Notes: generated by a model not told the origin, from the letters alone. Positions 14,865 through 23,522 are shown, counted from the stretch's first letter. The stretch: 43,068 nucleotides of DNA from Sulfurimonadaceae bacterium (GCA_016744575.1 JADGEC010000015.1:1-43068); one strand, 5' to 3'. Translations and numbers: made by a program.

Positions 14865-14935
14865 CAAACGAACAAGTCCGTTTGACTACGATATCTCCCG
14901 TTAAGAGATCATGCTGGGAGCATGATCTTAGGGAG
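14865..14935. other. Two hairpins between mrcA and the small barrel gene
   Basis: CAAACG (14865-14870) pairs with CGTTTG (14879-14884). Then CTCCC...AGATCATGCT-GGG-AGCATGATCT...GGGAG makes a perfect 10-bp stem with a 3-nt loop (14906-14928) extended by 5 more pairs after an internal loop. There is no T-run. They could end mrcA transcription or structure the leader of the gene at 14998. Confidence 0.5.
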
Positions 14936-14997
14936 TAAAATCAAGTTAGTAGATGTAGCAAACCTGCGTACTGTTATATATATATGAGAAGGATACG

Positions 14998-15498
14998 ATG
15001 ATGAAGAAGATCGTAATTGTGATGTTGTTGATGTTCTCTCTGTTACAGGCAGAGATATTTATGAAGGGTGATAAGACTATTGGTGTCACTTTAGGTAGTG
15101 GAAGTGTGAACTATGGCTTTCGCCATGGCAATCAAAACTATACTATCTTAGGAATAAGTGGCAGCTATTTTGTCATGGACGATCTCTCAGTAGGAATAGG
15201 TTACCGACACTGGTTTGGTGGATCACCAAGCATTGATGAGTTGACAGTCCCTGTCACCTATTTTGTACCGCTGCATCCAAAGTACCGTCCTTATGGAGGC
15301 GTCTTTTATCGCAGAGTCTTTATGGGTGATGATTATGAGGATGACAGTGTCTATGGTCTTCGTGCCGGTCTGACTATCAAGTTGTCATCACAGAGTCATA
15401 TAGGCTTGGGTTGGGTGCAGGAGTATTATGATGACTGCTCTGATCGCAGTGAATGCACCTCAGGTTATCCTGAAGTGCTTTTCAGTTTTAGTTTCTAA
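14998..15498 (+). CDS. Small outer-membrane beta-barrel protein, paralogue of the 8363-8827 gene
   Basis: This 166-residue protein begins MMKKIVIVMLLMFSLLQAEI, a signal peptide. Strand-like segments follow (ILGISGSYFVMDDLSVGIGY, RHWFGGSPSIDEL, YRPYGGVFYRRVF, GLRAGLTIKL, IGLGWVQEYYDDC) and the final residue is Phe (VLFSFSF), the usual barrel-insertion signal. Two Cys bracket a charged segment near the end (DCSDRSEC), as in its paralogue (KCSTGC). The TATATATATGAGAAGGATACG before the ATG supplies AAGGA. The stop codon overlaps the stop of leuA on the other strand. The function is unknown. Confidence 0.8.
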   Translation: MMKKIVIVMLLMFSLLQAEIFMKGDKTIGVTLGSGSVNYGFRHGNQNYTILGISGSYFVMDDLSVGIGYRHWFGGSPSIDELTVPVTYFVPLHPKYRPYGGVFYRRVFMGDDYEDDSVYGLRAGLTIKLSSQSHIGLGWVQEYYDDCSDRSECTSGYPEVLFSFSF

Positions 15499-17165
15499 TC
15501 CGTAAAACTACGGTTCAAAGCACTGAAAAGTGCTTTGATGGAGGCTAGAGCAATATCGGTATTACTGCCTATACCAAAGTGACTGGCATAGTCCTCTGTC
15601 TCTATCTCGATGTAGGCCACCGCACTCGCTGTTGAGCGTTCGCCGCAGGAGTGCTCAGAGTATGACTGCAGTTTAAAGTGATGCGGATAGTCTTTTGCCA
15701 GCGCCTTTCGGCAGGCATCGATCGGTCCGTTTCCTTCTCCCTGGGCTTTGATCTCCTCACCATTGTAGAGATAGGTCAGTTCACACCAGACACTGTTATC
15801 TTTAGCGGTCTTTGAGTTAAAGGCTATATCGACGAACTCAATATGCTTTTTTGGATGAAAGTAGGTCTCTTCAAATACTTCCAGTATCTCTTTTTGGCCT
15901 AGTTCACGACCCTCTTTATCTGTGATAGCCTGGACGATACGTCCGATCTCAGGATGCATCTTCTTAGGCAGGTGGTAACCATACTTCTCTTCGAGGATAT
16001 AGGCGACGCCTCCCTTACCGGACTGAGAGTTGATACGGATGATACTTTCGTAACTACGTCCAACATCCTCTGGGTCAATAGGCAGATAAGGAACCTCCCA
16101 GAAGGAATCCTCTTTACTTCGCTGGTAAGCCATCCCTTTGTTGATCGCATCCTGGTGTGAACCTGAGAACGCGGTATATACCAACTCTCCTACGTAAGGA
16201 TGACGGACATGGGTATCTATCTTGGTACAGCGTTCAACGGTCTCAAGTACGGTGTTGATATCACTGAAATCCAGAGTAGAGTCGATGCCCTGGGTAAACA
16301 TGTTCAACGCCAATGTGATGATGTCGACATTTCCGGTCCGCTCACCATTAGAAAGTAAAGTACCTTCGACACGGTCTGCACCAGCGAGCAATGCCAACTC
16401 GGTCGCTGCGACGGAAGTCCCACGGTCATTATGCGTGTGGGTCGATATCAGCACATGCTCACGCTTCTCCAGGTGCCGACTCATCCACTCTATCTGGTCA
16501 GCGTAGATATTTGGTGTAGCCATCTCAACGGTAGCGGGCAGGTTGATGATAACCGGGCGCTCAGCGCTGATGCCCCAACTACGTGTCACAGCGTTACAGA
16601 TCTCAGCGGAAAACTCCAGTTCGGTACCGGTAAAAGACTCCGGAGAGTACTGCAGCATGATCTCGCCATCATGGTCGGCCTCAAAACGTTTGACCAGTTC
16701 TACCCCCTCAAGGGCAAGAGCGATGATCGCTTTCTGGTCTTTTTGAAAGACGATCTTACGCTGAGCGACCGAGGTCGAGTTGTAGAGGTGGACAATGGAT
16801 TTTTTGACACCTTTTAGTGATTCAAACGTCTTGGAAATAAGGTGTTCTCGAGCCTGTACCAATACCTGTATGGTCACATCATCAGGGATCATCTTCTTAT
16901 CTACAAGTGCACGTAAAAAGTCAAATTCGACAGCGGATGCGGATGGGAACCCCACCTCGATGGTCTTAAATCCGAGTTTTAGCAGGAGGCTGAAGAGTTC
17001 AAGTTTTTGCTCAAGGTCCATAGGCGTGATCAGTGCCTGGTTTCCATCACGGAGGTCGACACTACACCAGATAGGTGCTTTAGTTATAGTGTTGTTAGGC
17101 CATTGTCTATTTGGCAGATCGATTGCTTGATAGGGACGATATTTCCCTCTTTTGATGTGATCCAT
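15495..17165 (-). CDS. leuA: 2-isopropylmalate synthase (LeuA, long form)
   Basis: This 556-residue enzyme is of the longer LeuA type (the actinobacterial/fungal-like form). The HMGL-like TIM barrel begins with CSVDLRDGNQALITPMDLEQ (metal/substrate DLRDGNQ) and has STHTHNDRGTSVAATELALL (metal-binding HxH) and GNVDIITLALNM. The C-terminal LeuA dimer/leucine-feedback domain spans about 430-556. It condenses acetyl-CoA and 2-oxoisovalerate, the first committed step of leucine synthesis. AAGGA lies 6 nt before the ATG. Regulation by leucine is known for the family through the C-terminal domain. No leader peptide with Leu codons is evident. The 3' end overlaps the convergent barrel gene by 4 nt. 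Confidence 0.92.
   Translation of the reverse strand: MDHIKRGKYRPYQAIDLPNRQWPNNTITKAPIWCSVDLRDGNQALITPMDLEQKLELFSLLLKLGFKTIEVGFPSASAVEFDFLRALVDKKMIPDDVTIQVLVQAREHLISKTFESLKGVKKSIVHLYNSTSVAQRKIVFQKDQKAIIALALEGVELVKRFEADHDGEIMLQYSPESFTGTELEFSAEICNAVTRSWGISAERPVIINLPATVEMATPNIYADQIEWMSRHLEKREHVLISTHTHNDRGTSVAATELALLAGADRVEGTLLSNGERTGNVDIITLALNMFTQGIDSTLDFSDINTVLETVERCTKIDTHVRHPYVGELVYTAFSGSHQDAINKGMAYQRSKEDSFWEVPYLPIDPEDVGRSYESIIRINSQSGKGGVAYILEEKYGYHLPKKMHPEIGRIVQAITDKEGRELGQKEILEVFEETYFHPKKHIEFVDIAFNSKTAKDNSVWCELTYLYNGEEIKAQGEGNGPIDACRKALAKDYPHHFKLQSYSEHSCGERSTASAVAYIEIETEDYASHFGIGSNTDIALASIKALFSALNRSFTD
15500..15537. other. Tandem hairpins inside the leuA 3' end, just after the convergent barrel gene
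   Basis: CCGTA-AAAC-TACGG (15500-15513) is followed by CAAAGCACT-GAAA-AGTGCTTTG (15516-15537), a perfect 9-bp stem with a GNRA loop. On the + strand they begin 2 nt after the barrel gene's stop. On the - strand they lie within the last codons of leuA. They may help end + strand transcripts. Confidence 0.45.
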
Positions 17166-17191
17166 AAAGAATCCTTTCGTATAAACTTGAA

Positions 17192-17227
17192 TAATAACTT
17201 CCTGCAGTTATTAATGGCGCAATTATA
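17192..17227 (-). promoter_or_regulatory. leuA promoter and leader hairpin
   Basis: On the minus strand a TATAAT box (17222-17227) lies upstream of TAATAACT / AGTTATTA (17192-17199 and 17206-17213), an 8-bp inverted repeat with a 6-nt loop near the expected transcription start. It could be an operator or a 5' hairpin. Confidence 0.45.
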
Positions 17228-17325
17228 GCTAAATGAGCTTTTCCTTTATTGCATCTACTTCATCTATCCATTTGCAGTGGAAAGATCTTAGCTGGATCTG
17301 ACAACTCCCCCATAAACATTGGACA

Positions 17326-17841
17326 TCAGCGGGTCAGTCTGCCGCCAAGTAGACGTATACCGCCAGTTATGGCTGCTAGTGTATATGCACTCATACCGAG
17401 AAAGGTCTGTGAGTCGGTATCGGCACCTCGTTCGATAAGCTCATCGACTATCTCCTTATGTCCGAACATGGCAGCGAACATAAGTGCCGTCTTACCGCCG
17501 CCGTTATCGGCATCGATCTCTGCACCATACTTCAAAAGAAGCTTGAGGATCGCAAGGTCGCCTTTAAAGGCTACGCCGCCTAGAGGCGTCTGACCTCGGT
17601 CATTACGTCTATCGACTTGAGCACCTCGTAAAAGTAGCATACTGGCAGTATCGTGATTGCCGTGGTAGGCAGCAAGCATCAACAGACTGTTTCCTTTCTC
17701 ATCTAAAAGATCTGGACTAATACCGACATCTATCATATGCTCAAGAGTGTCTGTCTCACCTTTGCGGGCAAGATCGAAAGCTAACATCTGTAGTTCGATA
17801 TAACGTTCTTCTTCCTCTTTTGTGATCGATAGCTGTTCCAT
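17326..17841 (-). CDS. Ankyrin-repeat protein paired with catalase
   Basis: The protein is 171 residues with about four ankyrin repeats: KGNSLLMLAAYHGNHDTASM, DRRNDRGQTPLGGVAFKGDL, DADNGGGKTALMFAAMFGHK and a final FLGMSAYTLAAITGG. There is no signal peptide, so it is cytoplasmic. Its start is 2 nt from the catalase stop, so the two are co-translated. An ankyrin protein next to catalase is known in Pseudomonas (AnkB) and Campylobacter jejuni (Cj1386, reported to help supply heme to KatA). A similar catalase-maturation role is likely here from family and position. Residues 1-20 are an acidic N-terminal helix. Confidence 0.85.
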   Translation of the reverse strand: MEQLSITKEEEERYIELQMLAFDLARKGETDTLEHMIDVGISPDLLDEKGNSLLMLAAYHGNHDTASMLLLRGAQVDRRNDRGQTPLGGVAFKGDLAILKLLLKYGAEIDADNGGGKTALMFAAMFGHKEIVDELIERGADTDSQTFLGMSAYTLAAITGGIRLLGGRLTR

Positions 17842-17843
17842 GA

Positions 17844-19274
17844 CTAGGTACCTAAGGCTTTCGCTACTCCGGCAGCATATGCTGGAGATATCTTCTTAAA
17901 AAGAGCCAGCTGTCTGTAAACTATCTCTTTGGGCACACCATCCATCGCCGCAGAGATATTGTGGAACAACTGCTCTTTTTGATCATCACTCATCAACTCG
18001 AACAGTGCTCTGGGTTGCGTGTAGTGATCATCACTGTCAGCAAGATGGTTGTATCGGTACCCATCACCATCAGAAGGGAAGGGTGGTTCGACGTACTGTG
18101 GGTCCTCTATCGGCCCATCAAAACTGTTTGGCTCGTAATAAGCATCACTACCTGCAGGAGAATCAAATCGCATCGGACCGTCAGCGTGGTAGGTGTTTAC
18201 CTCCGATAGTGGACGATTGACGGGAAGCATCTCGTAATGTGTCCCTAAGCGGTATCTGTGCGCGTCTGCATAAGAGAGCACTCTTGCCTGCAGCATCTTG
18301 TCCGGCGACCAGCTGATGCCAGGGACGACATTGGAGGGGCTAAAGGCTGACTGCTCGATCTCAGCAAAGTAGTTCTCCGGGTTTTTGTTTAGTTCCATCA
18401 CCCCGACATCGATCATAGGGTAGTCAGCATGTGGCCACACTTTTGTCAGGTCAAAAGGGTTGAATGAAGCGTCTTTCGCCTCTTTATCACTCATGATCTG
18501 GATCTGCATCTTCCAGCGTGGATAGTCATGCGCTTCGATAGAGTCATAAAGATCTCGCTGTGAGCTCTCTCTATCTTTTGCGATAAGGGCATCTGCCTCT
18601 TCATTAGTCATCGTCTCATTTCCCTGCTCTGTCTTAAAGTGAAACTTTACCCAGAAACGCTCACCCTCTTTGTTGATAAGACTGTAGGTGTGTGAACCGT
18701 ACCCATTCATATGTCTCAGAGTCTTTGGGATACCTCTATCGGACATCAGTATGGTCACCTGATGAAGTGACTCGGGACTTAGAGACCAAAAATCCCACAT
18801 CGCCGTCGTACTTCTTAGGTTACTTCGCGGATGTCTTTTCTGAGTATGGATGAAGTCGGGGAACTTCAAAGGGTCTTTGATGAAAAAGACCGGTGTGTTG
18901 TTTCCGACGAGATCCCAGTTTCCCTCTTGGGTATAGAACTTCATCGCAAAACCACGTACATCGCGTTCGGCATCTGCTGCACCTCGTTCACCGGCAACCG
19001 TCGAGAAACGAATAAGCATCGGTGTGGCAGCTCCTTCTTGAAGGACCTTCGCCTTGGTATATTGACTGATGTCTTGCGTGATGGTCAATGTCCCGTAAGC
19101 TCCAGAGCCTTTTGCATGTACGACACGCTCTGGTATCCTCTCCCTGTTTTGATGAGCAAGCTTCTCTATCAGCTGATAGTCCTGCATTAGCAATGGACCA
19201 CGCGCTCCTGCACTCAGTGAGTTCTGATTGTCTCCTACTGGATTTCCACCAGATGTCGTCATCGTCTTTTTCAT
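17844..19274 (-). CDS. katA: Heme catalase (small-subunit, clade 3 type)
   Basis: The start at 19274 was chosen because AAGGAG sits 6 nt upstream; a start at 19292 is less well placed. The protein is 476 residues, usual for small-subunit catalases. The distal catalytic His lies in [16 protein letters not shown] (about His53), the Asn region is [20 protein letters not shown], and the proximal heme Tyr lies in [14 protein letters not shown]. It breaks down hydrogen peroxide to water and oxygen. The first 20 residues are a polar extension ([19 protein letters not shown]), as in other cytoplasmic members. It precedes the ankyrin gene in one operon and follows the desulforubrerythrin gene, giving an oxidative-stress block. 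A GGGC-AAA-GCCC hairpin and a TATACA-like -10 in the 67-nt gap suggest its own promoter. Confidence 0.95.
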   Translation of the reverse strand: MKKTMTTSGGNPVGDNQNSLSAGARGPLLMQDYQLIEKLAHQNRERIPERVVHAKGSGAYGTLTITQDISQYTKAKVLQEGAATPMLIRFSTVAGERGAADAERDVRGFAMKFYTQEGNWDLVGNNTPVFFIKDPLKFPDFIHTQKRHPRSNLRSTTAMWDFWSLSPESLHQVTILMSDRGIPKTLRHMNGYGSHTYSLINKEGERFWVKFHFKTEQGNETMTNEEADALIAKDRESSQRDLYDSIEAHDYPRWKMQIQIMSDKEAKDASFNPFDLTKVWPHADYPMIDVGVMELNKNPENYFAEIEQSAFSPSNVVPGISWSPDKMLQARVLSYADAHRYRLGTHYEMLPVNRPLSEVNTYHADGPMRFDSPAGSDAYYEPNSFDGPIEDPQYVEPPFPSDGDGYRYNHLADSDDHYTQPRALFELMSDDQKEQLFHNISAAMDGVPKEIVYRQLALFKKISPAYAAGVAKALGT

Positions 19275-19341
19275 GATATTCTCCTTTTTCATTGTATAAA
19301 TGTTAGGTGGGCAAAGCCCGAAGTCGCATCACGCTTATTTC

Positions 19342-19989
19342 CTAGTCGAGGTGTTCACGCTTGAAAAACTCTTGTGGAGCTTTACATAGAGGACAGGCCT
19401 TAGGTGCTTTTTTGCCGCGATGGACATGGCCGCACACTTCACAGACCCAGTACTCATCCTCACCGCTTTCGAAAAAGCCTTCTGCTTCAAGCATCTTCTT
19501 TAGTCCAGCATATTCACGTTCATGTTCGACTTCGACTTTGCCGATCGCTTTAAGCAGTCTGGCGACATCTTTATGCCCTTCATCCTGTGCGATCTGTGCA
19601 AAGTTCGGATACATGACCGTATGCTCGTAGTTCTCACCTTCCATCGCAAGGTCAAGGTTTTTAAGTGTCTCATAGATCTCAATACCATACACAAGTCGAT
19701 TATATGCCTTGAACTCTGCTTTTGCATGATACTTCTCGTTCATCGCGGCCTCGTTGAAATGTTCGGCGATGCGGTGCCATCCCTCAGTCTCAGCCATCTC
19801 GGCAAAAAACTCATATTTGTTTCTAGCCATCGATTCACCGGCAAAGGCTTTCATAAGATTGACAGCAGTCAGATCTTCCGTGATACACTTCATCTCTTTA
19901 CCGCAGCAGTGCAGCGTACCTTCTCCTACATTTTGTATCTCTACTTCATTAGCGCATTCGTTACATCTATAAGTCTCATATTGTCGCAT
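19342..19989 (-). CDS. rrc: Desulforubrerythrin (peroxide-reducing diiron protein)
   Basis: This 215-residue protein has three parts. An N-terminal desulforedoxin-like iron centre holds CNEC (Cys9, Cys12) and CC (Cys28-29). A four-helix ferritin-like diiron domain (about 40-170) carries Glu/His ligands in AFAGESMARNKYEFFAEMAE, NEKYHAKAE and VEVEHEREYAG. A C-terminal rubredoxin centre has CEVCG and CPLC. This three-domain form is known from Campylobacter jejuni (Cj0012c, Rrc/DRbr). It reduces hydrogen peroxide with electrons passed through the iron centres, in the cytoplasm. AAGGA lies 6 nt before the ATG. It lies upstream of catalase on the same strand. Confidence 0.92.
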   Translation of the reverse strand: MRQYETYRCNECANEVEIQNVGEGTLHCCGKEMKCITEDLTAVNLMKAFAGESMARNKYEFFAEMAETEGWHRIAEHFNEAAMNEKYHAKAEFKAYNRLVYGIEIYETLKNLDLAMEGENYEHTVMYPNFAQIAQDEGHKDVARLLKAIGKVEVEHEREYAGLKKMLEAEGFFESGEDEYWVCEVCGHVHRGKKAPKACPLCKAPQEFFKREHLD

Positions 19990-20041
19990 CTATCTTCCTT
20001 GTGGATAATCTTTTTCCTAAGAGAATTATTAGATAAATATA

Positions 20042-20066
20042 CTTAAAGGATAATTAATATCCTAAG
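20042..20066. promoter_or_regulatory. Palindrome upstream of desulforubrerythrin
   Basis: CTTAAAGGATA / TATCCTAAG form an imperfect palindrome (AGGATA and TATCCT perfect, outer CTT/AAG after two unpaired A's) in an A/T-rich leader about 55 nt before the gene. A PerR/Fur-type operator is plausible given the gene it controls; this is inference. The rest of 19990-20178 shows no gene. Confidence 0.4.
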
Positions 20067-20178
20067 AAATTAAATATATGATGAGTAATCTAGGGTATTG
20101 TGACTGGGAAGTGAACTATTTGATACATTTTGGGGTAGGGTCAGTGCGACTATCGATCGCTCTGAAAAGGAGAGGGTG

Positions 20179-20958
20179 TTAGAAGTCTACCATCTCTCTG
20201 ACTCTATTATGAAAAGTTGTACATTGTCGGTAACCGACCGTTTTTGCAAATGCTTCGGCGCGTTCTCTAAAGAGGCCTACCTGTTCTGGACTATGGGCAT
20301 CTGAAGCAAATGTTATGGGGATGTTCAGTTCGAAAGCCCTTCGCAGTAGTGGCTCTGAAGGGTAGGCCTCTTCGATGGGTTTTCGGTAACCTGCAACATT
20401 GACTTCAAGGACCATGTCTGCCGCTTTGATTGCTTTGAGAGCAGCTTCTGCGATCTCAGTGATCGGCTTTTTCGGCAGGAACTTAAAGACCTTGATGAGG
20501 TCGAGATGACCGACGATGTCAAAATGGCCACTTTTAGCCATCGCTTCTATAAGGTCGAAATAACGCTGCCAGATGACATCGATGTCTTCATGCTCATAAC
20601 GTCCGATAAACTCGGGATTATCAAAGCCCCAATCATCGATGAAATGTACGGAGCCTATAAGGTAGTCGACATCGGCATCAAGGACCATCTTGTCCATATG
20701 ACCGGGAAGGTAATCGACTTCATAGCCAAAGCGAACATCGATCTCTTTGGCATATTTCTCTTTTGCTTCCATCACCATAGAGCGGTAGATCCCCATCTGT
20801 TCAAACGACATCCGATAGTCAGGATCGAAATCCATTGGAGCATGGTCAGAAAAACCGAAGACGTCTATTTTGTTATTGATCGCTGCTTGGACATAGGCTT
20901 CTACGCTTCCTTCTGCATGGTTACAAAGCGTAGTATGGTTGTGTAGATCGATTTTCAT
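20179..20958 (-). CDS. hisK: Histidinol-phosphatase, PHP family (HisK/HisJ type)
   Basis: The ATG at 20958 was preferred over the GTG at 20967, since AAGAAG lies 8-9 nt before it. The product is 259 residues. Metal-binding PHP motifs are visible: KIDLHNHTTLCNHAEG at the N-terminus, FGFSDHAP, FGYEVDYLPGH, IGSVHFIDDWGFD, DIVGHLDLIK and a final FASDAHSPEQVG. PHP-type histidinol phosphatases remove phosphate from histidinol phosphate in histidine synthesis and bind three metals. No other his gene is nearby, so the substrate rests on the family. It is divergent from cheZ with a 69-nt gap. Confidence 0.82.
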   Translation of the reverse strand: MKIDLHNHTTLCNHAEGSVEAYVQAAINNKIDVFGFSDHAPMDFDPDYRMSFEQMGIYRSMVMEAKEKYAKEIDVRFGYEVDYLPGHMDKMVLDADVDYLIGSVHFIDDWGFDNPEFIGRYEHEDIDVIWQRYFDLIEAMAKSGHFDIVGHLDLIKVFKFLPKKPITEIAEAALKAIKAADMVLEVNVAGYRKPIEEAYPSEPLLRRAFELNIPITFASDAHSPEQVGLFRERAEAFAKTVGYRQCTTFHNRVREMVDF

Positions 20959-21027
20959 TTCTATCACTTCTTAAGTATTTCGTGATATTATAGTAAAAAT
21001 AATTGATTTTTTCTACAGGATTGAGCG

Positions 21028-21717
21028 ATGACACAAGAAGAGCTAGATGCTTTGATGAATGGCGACCTGGACATCGATACACTGAATATCGAGGATATAG
21101 ATGATGAAGTGATCGAAGAACCAGCTCCTGAGATCACAGAAGAACCGGATGATACATACAAGGCCTCTGCTACGAACAGTGCCCCACCGCCGGCGACAGA
21201 TGATAATAAGATGGTCCATCAGCTTGATGATGTCACTAAAGAGAGTGAAGAGAAAGCGACAGAGATCTTTGATATCATCGAGGTCATCAGTAATGAGATG
21301 ATGCAAAGTGAAGAGCATGCCCGGAGTGTGATCACCATCTTTCGCTCTAATATAGAACTTTTCACTGCCTTGACACAGAAATTTCCAGACGTCATGAAGT
21401 TCAATGAGCAGCTTGAGAAGAACCAAAGTGCATTGTCTGATAGTGAGGCAATGTTGGATGTCTTGCAAAATAGTGGAGACAGTATCATGTCTGTGATGGA
21501 TATCATGCAGTACCAGGATATCCATCGTCAGAAGATCGAAAGAGTCATCAATGTGATGCGCGCACTCTCGACCTATATGAATGCCCTGTTCGAAGGGAAG
21601 GTAGATGATGAGAAGCGAGTCAGTTCTGCCACGCATCTTCCCGGTGATGAGTCGACGGAAGAGATCGTCAGCAGTGATGATATTGAAGAGCTATTAAAGT
21701 CTTTCGGTCAAAAGTAG
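21028..21717 (+). CDS. cheZ: Chemotaxis phosphatase CheZ (divergent Campylobacterota form)
   Basis: The protein is 229 residues. It starts MTQEELDALMNG, like the CheY-binding N-terminal peptide of FliM, and ends with EIVSSDDIEELLKSFGQK, the kind of terminal peptide by which CheZ grips CheY. An acidic linker (about 12-60) leads to a long helical hairpin with the catalytic segment MQYQDIHRQKIERVI, matching the DxxxQ pair (Asp and Gln) that positions water to remove phosphate from CheY-P. Campylobacterota CheZ is a remote homologue. Its neighbour here, the U32 gene, is the same as I recall in H. pylori (HP0170-HP0169), which supports the call. Confidence 0.82.
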   Translation: MTQEELDALMNGDLDIDTLNIEDIDDEVIEEPAPEITEEPDDTYKASATNSAPPPATDDNKMVHQLDDVTKESEEKATEIFDIIEVISNEMMQSEEHARSVITIFRSNIELFTALTQKFPDVMKFNEQLEKNQSALSDSEAMLDVLQNSGDSIMSVMDIMQYQDIHRQKIERVINVMRALSTYMNALFEGKVDDEKRVSSATHLPGDESTEEIVSSDDIEELLKSFGQK

Positions 21718-21780
21718 TTGTAGACCTTAATCCGCTTTCTACAGGAAACTCGGTAAGATTCGCCAAAAAGATAGCTCTAA

Positions 21781-23073
21781 ATGGAAAAGATAGAACTTCT
21801 CTCCCCTGCGGGAAACCTGGAAAAACTTAAACTTGCACTAGATTACGGCGCTGATGCCGTGTATGGTGGTGTAAGTCACTTCTCACTGCGTATCCGCTCT
21901 GGTAAAGAGTTCAGTTTCGAAGAGTTTCAAGAGGGCATCGAATATGCGCATGAACGTGGAAAGAAAGTCTTTGCCACGATCAACGGTTTTCCTTTTAACT
22001 CTCAGCTTAGTCTATTAAAGAAGCATATCCTCAAGATGGCGGCACTTAAGCCTGATGCCTTTATTGTCGCGACGCCCGGTGTACTTACCCTGGCACATGA
22101 GTTGGCCCCGGAGATACCACTTCACCTCTCTACTCAGGCTAATGTCATGAACGTGCTTGATGCCAAAGTCTACTACAACATGGGTGCGCGTCGTATCATC
22201 GCTGCGAGAGAGATCTCACTAAGAGACCTCAAAGAGATCAAAGAAGAACTGCCGGAGATGGAGATAGAAGTCTTTATCCACGGGTCAATGTGTTTCGCCT
22301 ATAGCGGGCGCTGTCTGATCTCGACACTGCAAAGCGGCAGGGTCCCCAATCGCGGTAGCTGTGCCAATGACTGCCGCTTTCCCTATGAGTTATATGCTGC
22401 TAATCCTGAGACAGGGACACTTTTCCGTCTGGAAGAGGACCCAGGTATCGGGACTTATATCATGAACTCCAAAGACCTGAACCTTGCTTCACACATGAAA
22501 GAGATCATCGATTCGGGCTGTATCGATTCGGTCAAGATCGAAGGGCGTACCAAGACCAGTTATTATGCGGCTGTCACGGCACGTACTTACCGGCAGGCGA
22601 TCGATGACTGCTATGCCGGTGACTATAACGCTGATATATATCAAAAAGAGCTGCATACCTTACAAAACCGCGGGTTTACTGATGCTTACCTGGTAAATCG
22701 TCCATTTGAGAAGCATGACACTCAGAGTCTGGACTTCACCATGCAGATGGGAACACATCAGGTCAGTGGTATGGTGAGTGAAGAGGGAACACACTTCCTC
22801 TGTAAATATAAGACACTTCCTGCTGACAAGGTCGAGATCGTGGCCCCAGGGGGCAGCACTATCGAAGAGATAGATAACGAGATCGGGACTATCTTTCTAG
22901 ATGAGGGTAGATACTACATCATCTTTAAGAAGCTCGTAGCCCAAAACGGTAAAGTGTGGGAGTCGGTACATAGCGGGAACGTCAACCCTATAGAACTACC
23001 TGCCGCACTACCTGCTTATACGTTCTTACGTGTCCCGGCAACGGACGATATGAACATGCTGCCTAAGGTCTGA
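21781..23073 (+). CDS. trhP: U32 family protein, TrhP-like tRNA uridine hydroxylase
   Basis: This 430-residue protein starts MEKIELLSPAGNLEKLKLAL and has ADAVYGGVSHFSLR, HLSTQANVMN, and the Cys cluster typical of the TrhP/YegQ branch: HGSMCFAYSGRCLIS, then NRGSCANDCRFPYEL. The older name is collagenase-like protease PrtC; in E. coli YegQ (TrhP) makes 5-hydroxyuridine at tRNA position 34, drawing on prephenate. The Cys set is likely an iron-sulfur site. The C-terminal domain (about 330-430) is an OB/beta-barrel-type U32 C-terminus. It lies 63 nt after cheZ, possibly in one operon. The protease activity of this family is doubtful; the tRNA role is from the family. Confidence 0.85.
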   Translation: MEKIELLSPAGNLEKLKLALDYGADAVYGGVSHFSLRIRSGKEFSFEEFQEGIEYAHERGKKVFATINGFPFNSQLSLLKKHILKMAALKPDAFIVATPGVLTLAHELAPEIPLHLSTQANVMNVLDAKVYYNMGARRIIAAREISLRDLKEIKEELPEMEIEVFIHGSMCFAYSGRCLISTLQSGRVPNRGSCANDCRFPYELYAANPETGTLFRLEEDPGIGTYIMNSKDLNLASHMKEIIDSGCIDSVKIEGRTKTSYYAAVTARTYRQAIDDCYAGDYNADIYQKELHTLQNRGFTDAYLVNRPFEKHDTQSLDFTMQMGTHQVSGMVSEEGTHFLCKYKTLPADKVEIVAPGGSTIEEIDNEIGTIFLDEGRYYIIFKKLVAQNGKVWESVHSGNVNPIELPAALPAYTFLRVPATDDMNMLPKV

Positions 23074-23077
23074 TCTC

Positions 23078-23299
23078 CTACCACTGATAACGTTTGTGTC
23101 GTTGTATGATGTAAAGATATTTTTTATAGAAGTAGGTGGTCCCAATGGCAAATAGGATGTAGCCGATGAGGGTGAAAGGGTAGTTGAAGTGAAAGATGAC
23201 TAGTATCAGGTATAAGGTGATGGTCTCCATAGAGAAGTAGATAAAAGGGATAGTACTGCCTCTGTTTCGTCTTCGATCCATTCTGCTTTCTATTGACAT
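23078..23299 (-). CDS. Small membrane protein with two helices
   Basis: This 73-residue product has a basic N-terminus (SIESRMDRRRNRGS), a hydrophobic helix (about 17-38, FIYFSMETITLYLILVIFHF), a short turn, a second helix (about 42-58, FTLIGYILFAIGTTYFY) and a basic C-terminus (YIIQRHKRYQW). GGAG lies 5 nt before the ATG. It is convergent with the U32 gene, stops only 4 nt apart. I do not recognise the family. The membrane topology (both ends inside) follows the positive-inside pattern. Confidence 0.6.
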   Translation of the reverse strand: MSIESRMDRRRNRGSTIPFIYFSMETITLYLILVIFHFNYPFTLIGYILFAIGTTYFYKKYLYIIQRHKRYQW

Positions 23300-23416
23300 A
23301 AGGGCTCCATATAATAGTATTAAACTGTAAATAACATAATATCATATGTCTAACTTTGATGTCAATTAAACCGTTGTATATTATTAAAATATAAATCTAT
23401 TAGTAGTAGAATATTT

Positions 23417-23522
23417 CTGTATAGTCATAGTGAGATATTGCAATGCGTCTCGAAGCTGAGATATTAGGACTTTTTTTGTGCTTCCTTCTGTATCATCAGG
23501 GTCAAATAGTCTGACTATACAG
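23417..23522. repeat. Widely spaced 11-bp inverted repeat upstream of purE
   Basis: CTGTATAGTCA (23417-23427) and TGACTATACAG (23512-23522) are perfect inverted repeats 84 nt apart; the right arm abuts the purE -10 box. Between them GAGATATT occurs twice (23432-23439, 23458-23465) and there is a T-run. The stretch 23300-23563 holds no gene. It may be a regulatory region or a small RNA. Confidence 0.5.

Noticed and set aside
21043-21636. 197-residue minus-strand frame opposite cheZ
   Set aside because: It is rich in His/Ile/Leu as expected from the antisense of an acidic helical protein, and there is no plausible start signal or family resemblance.
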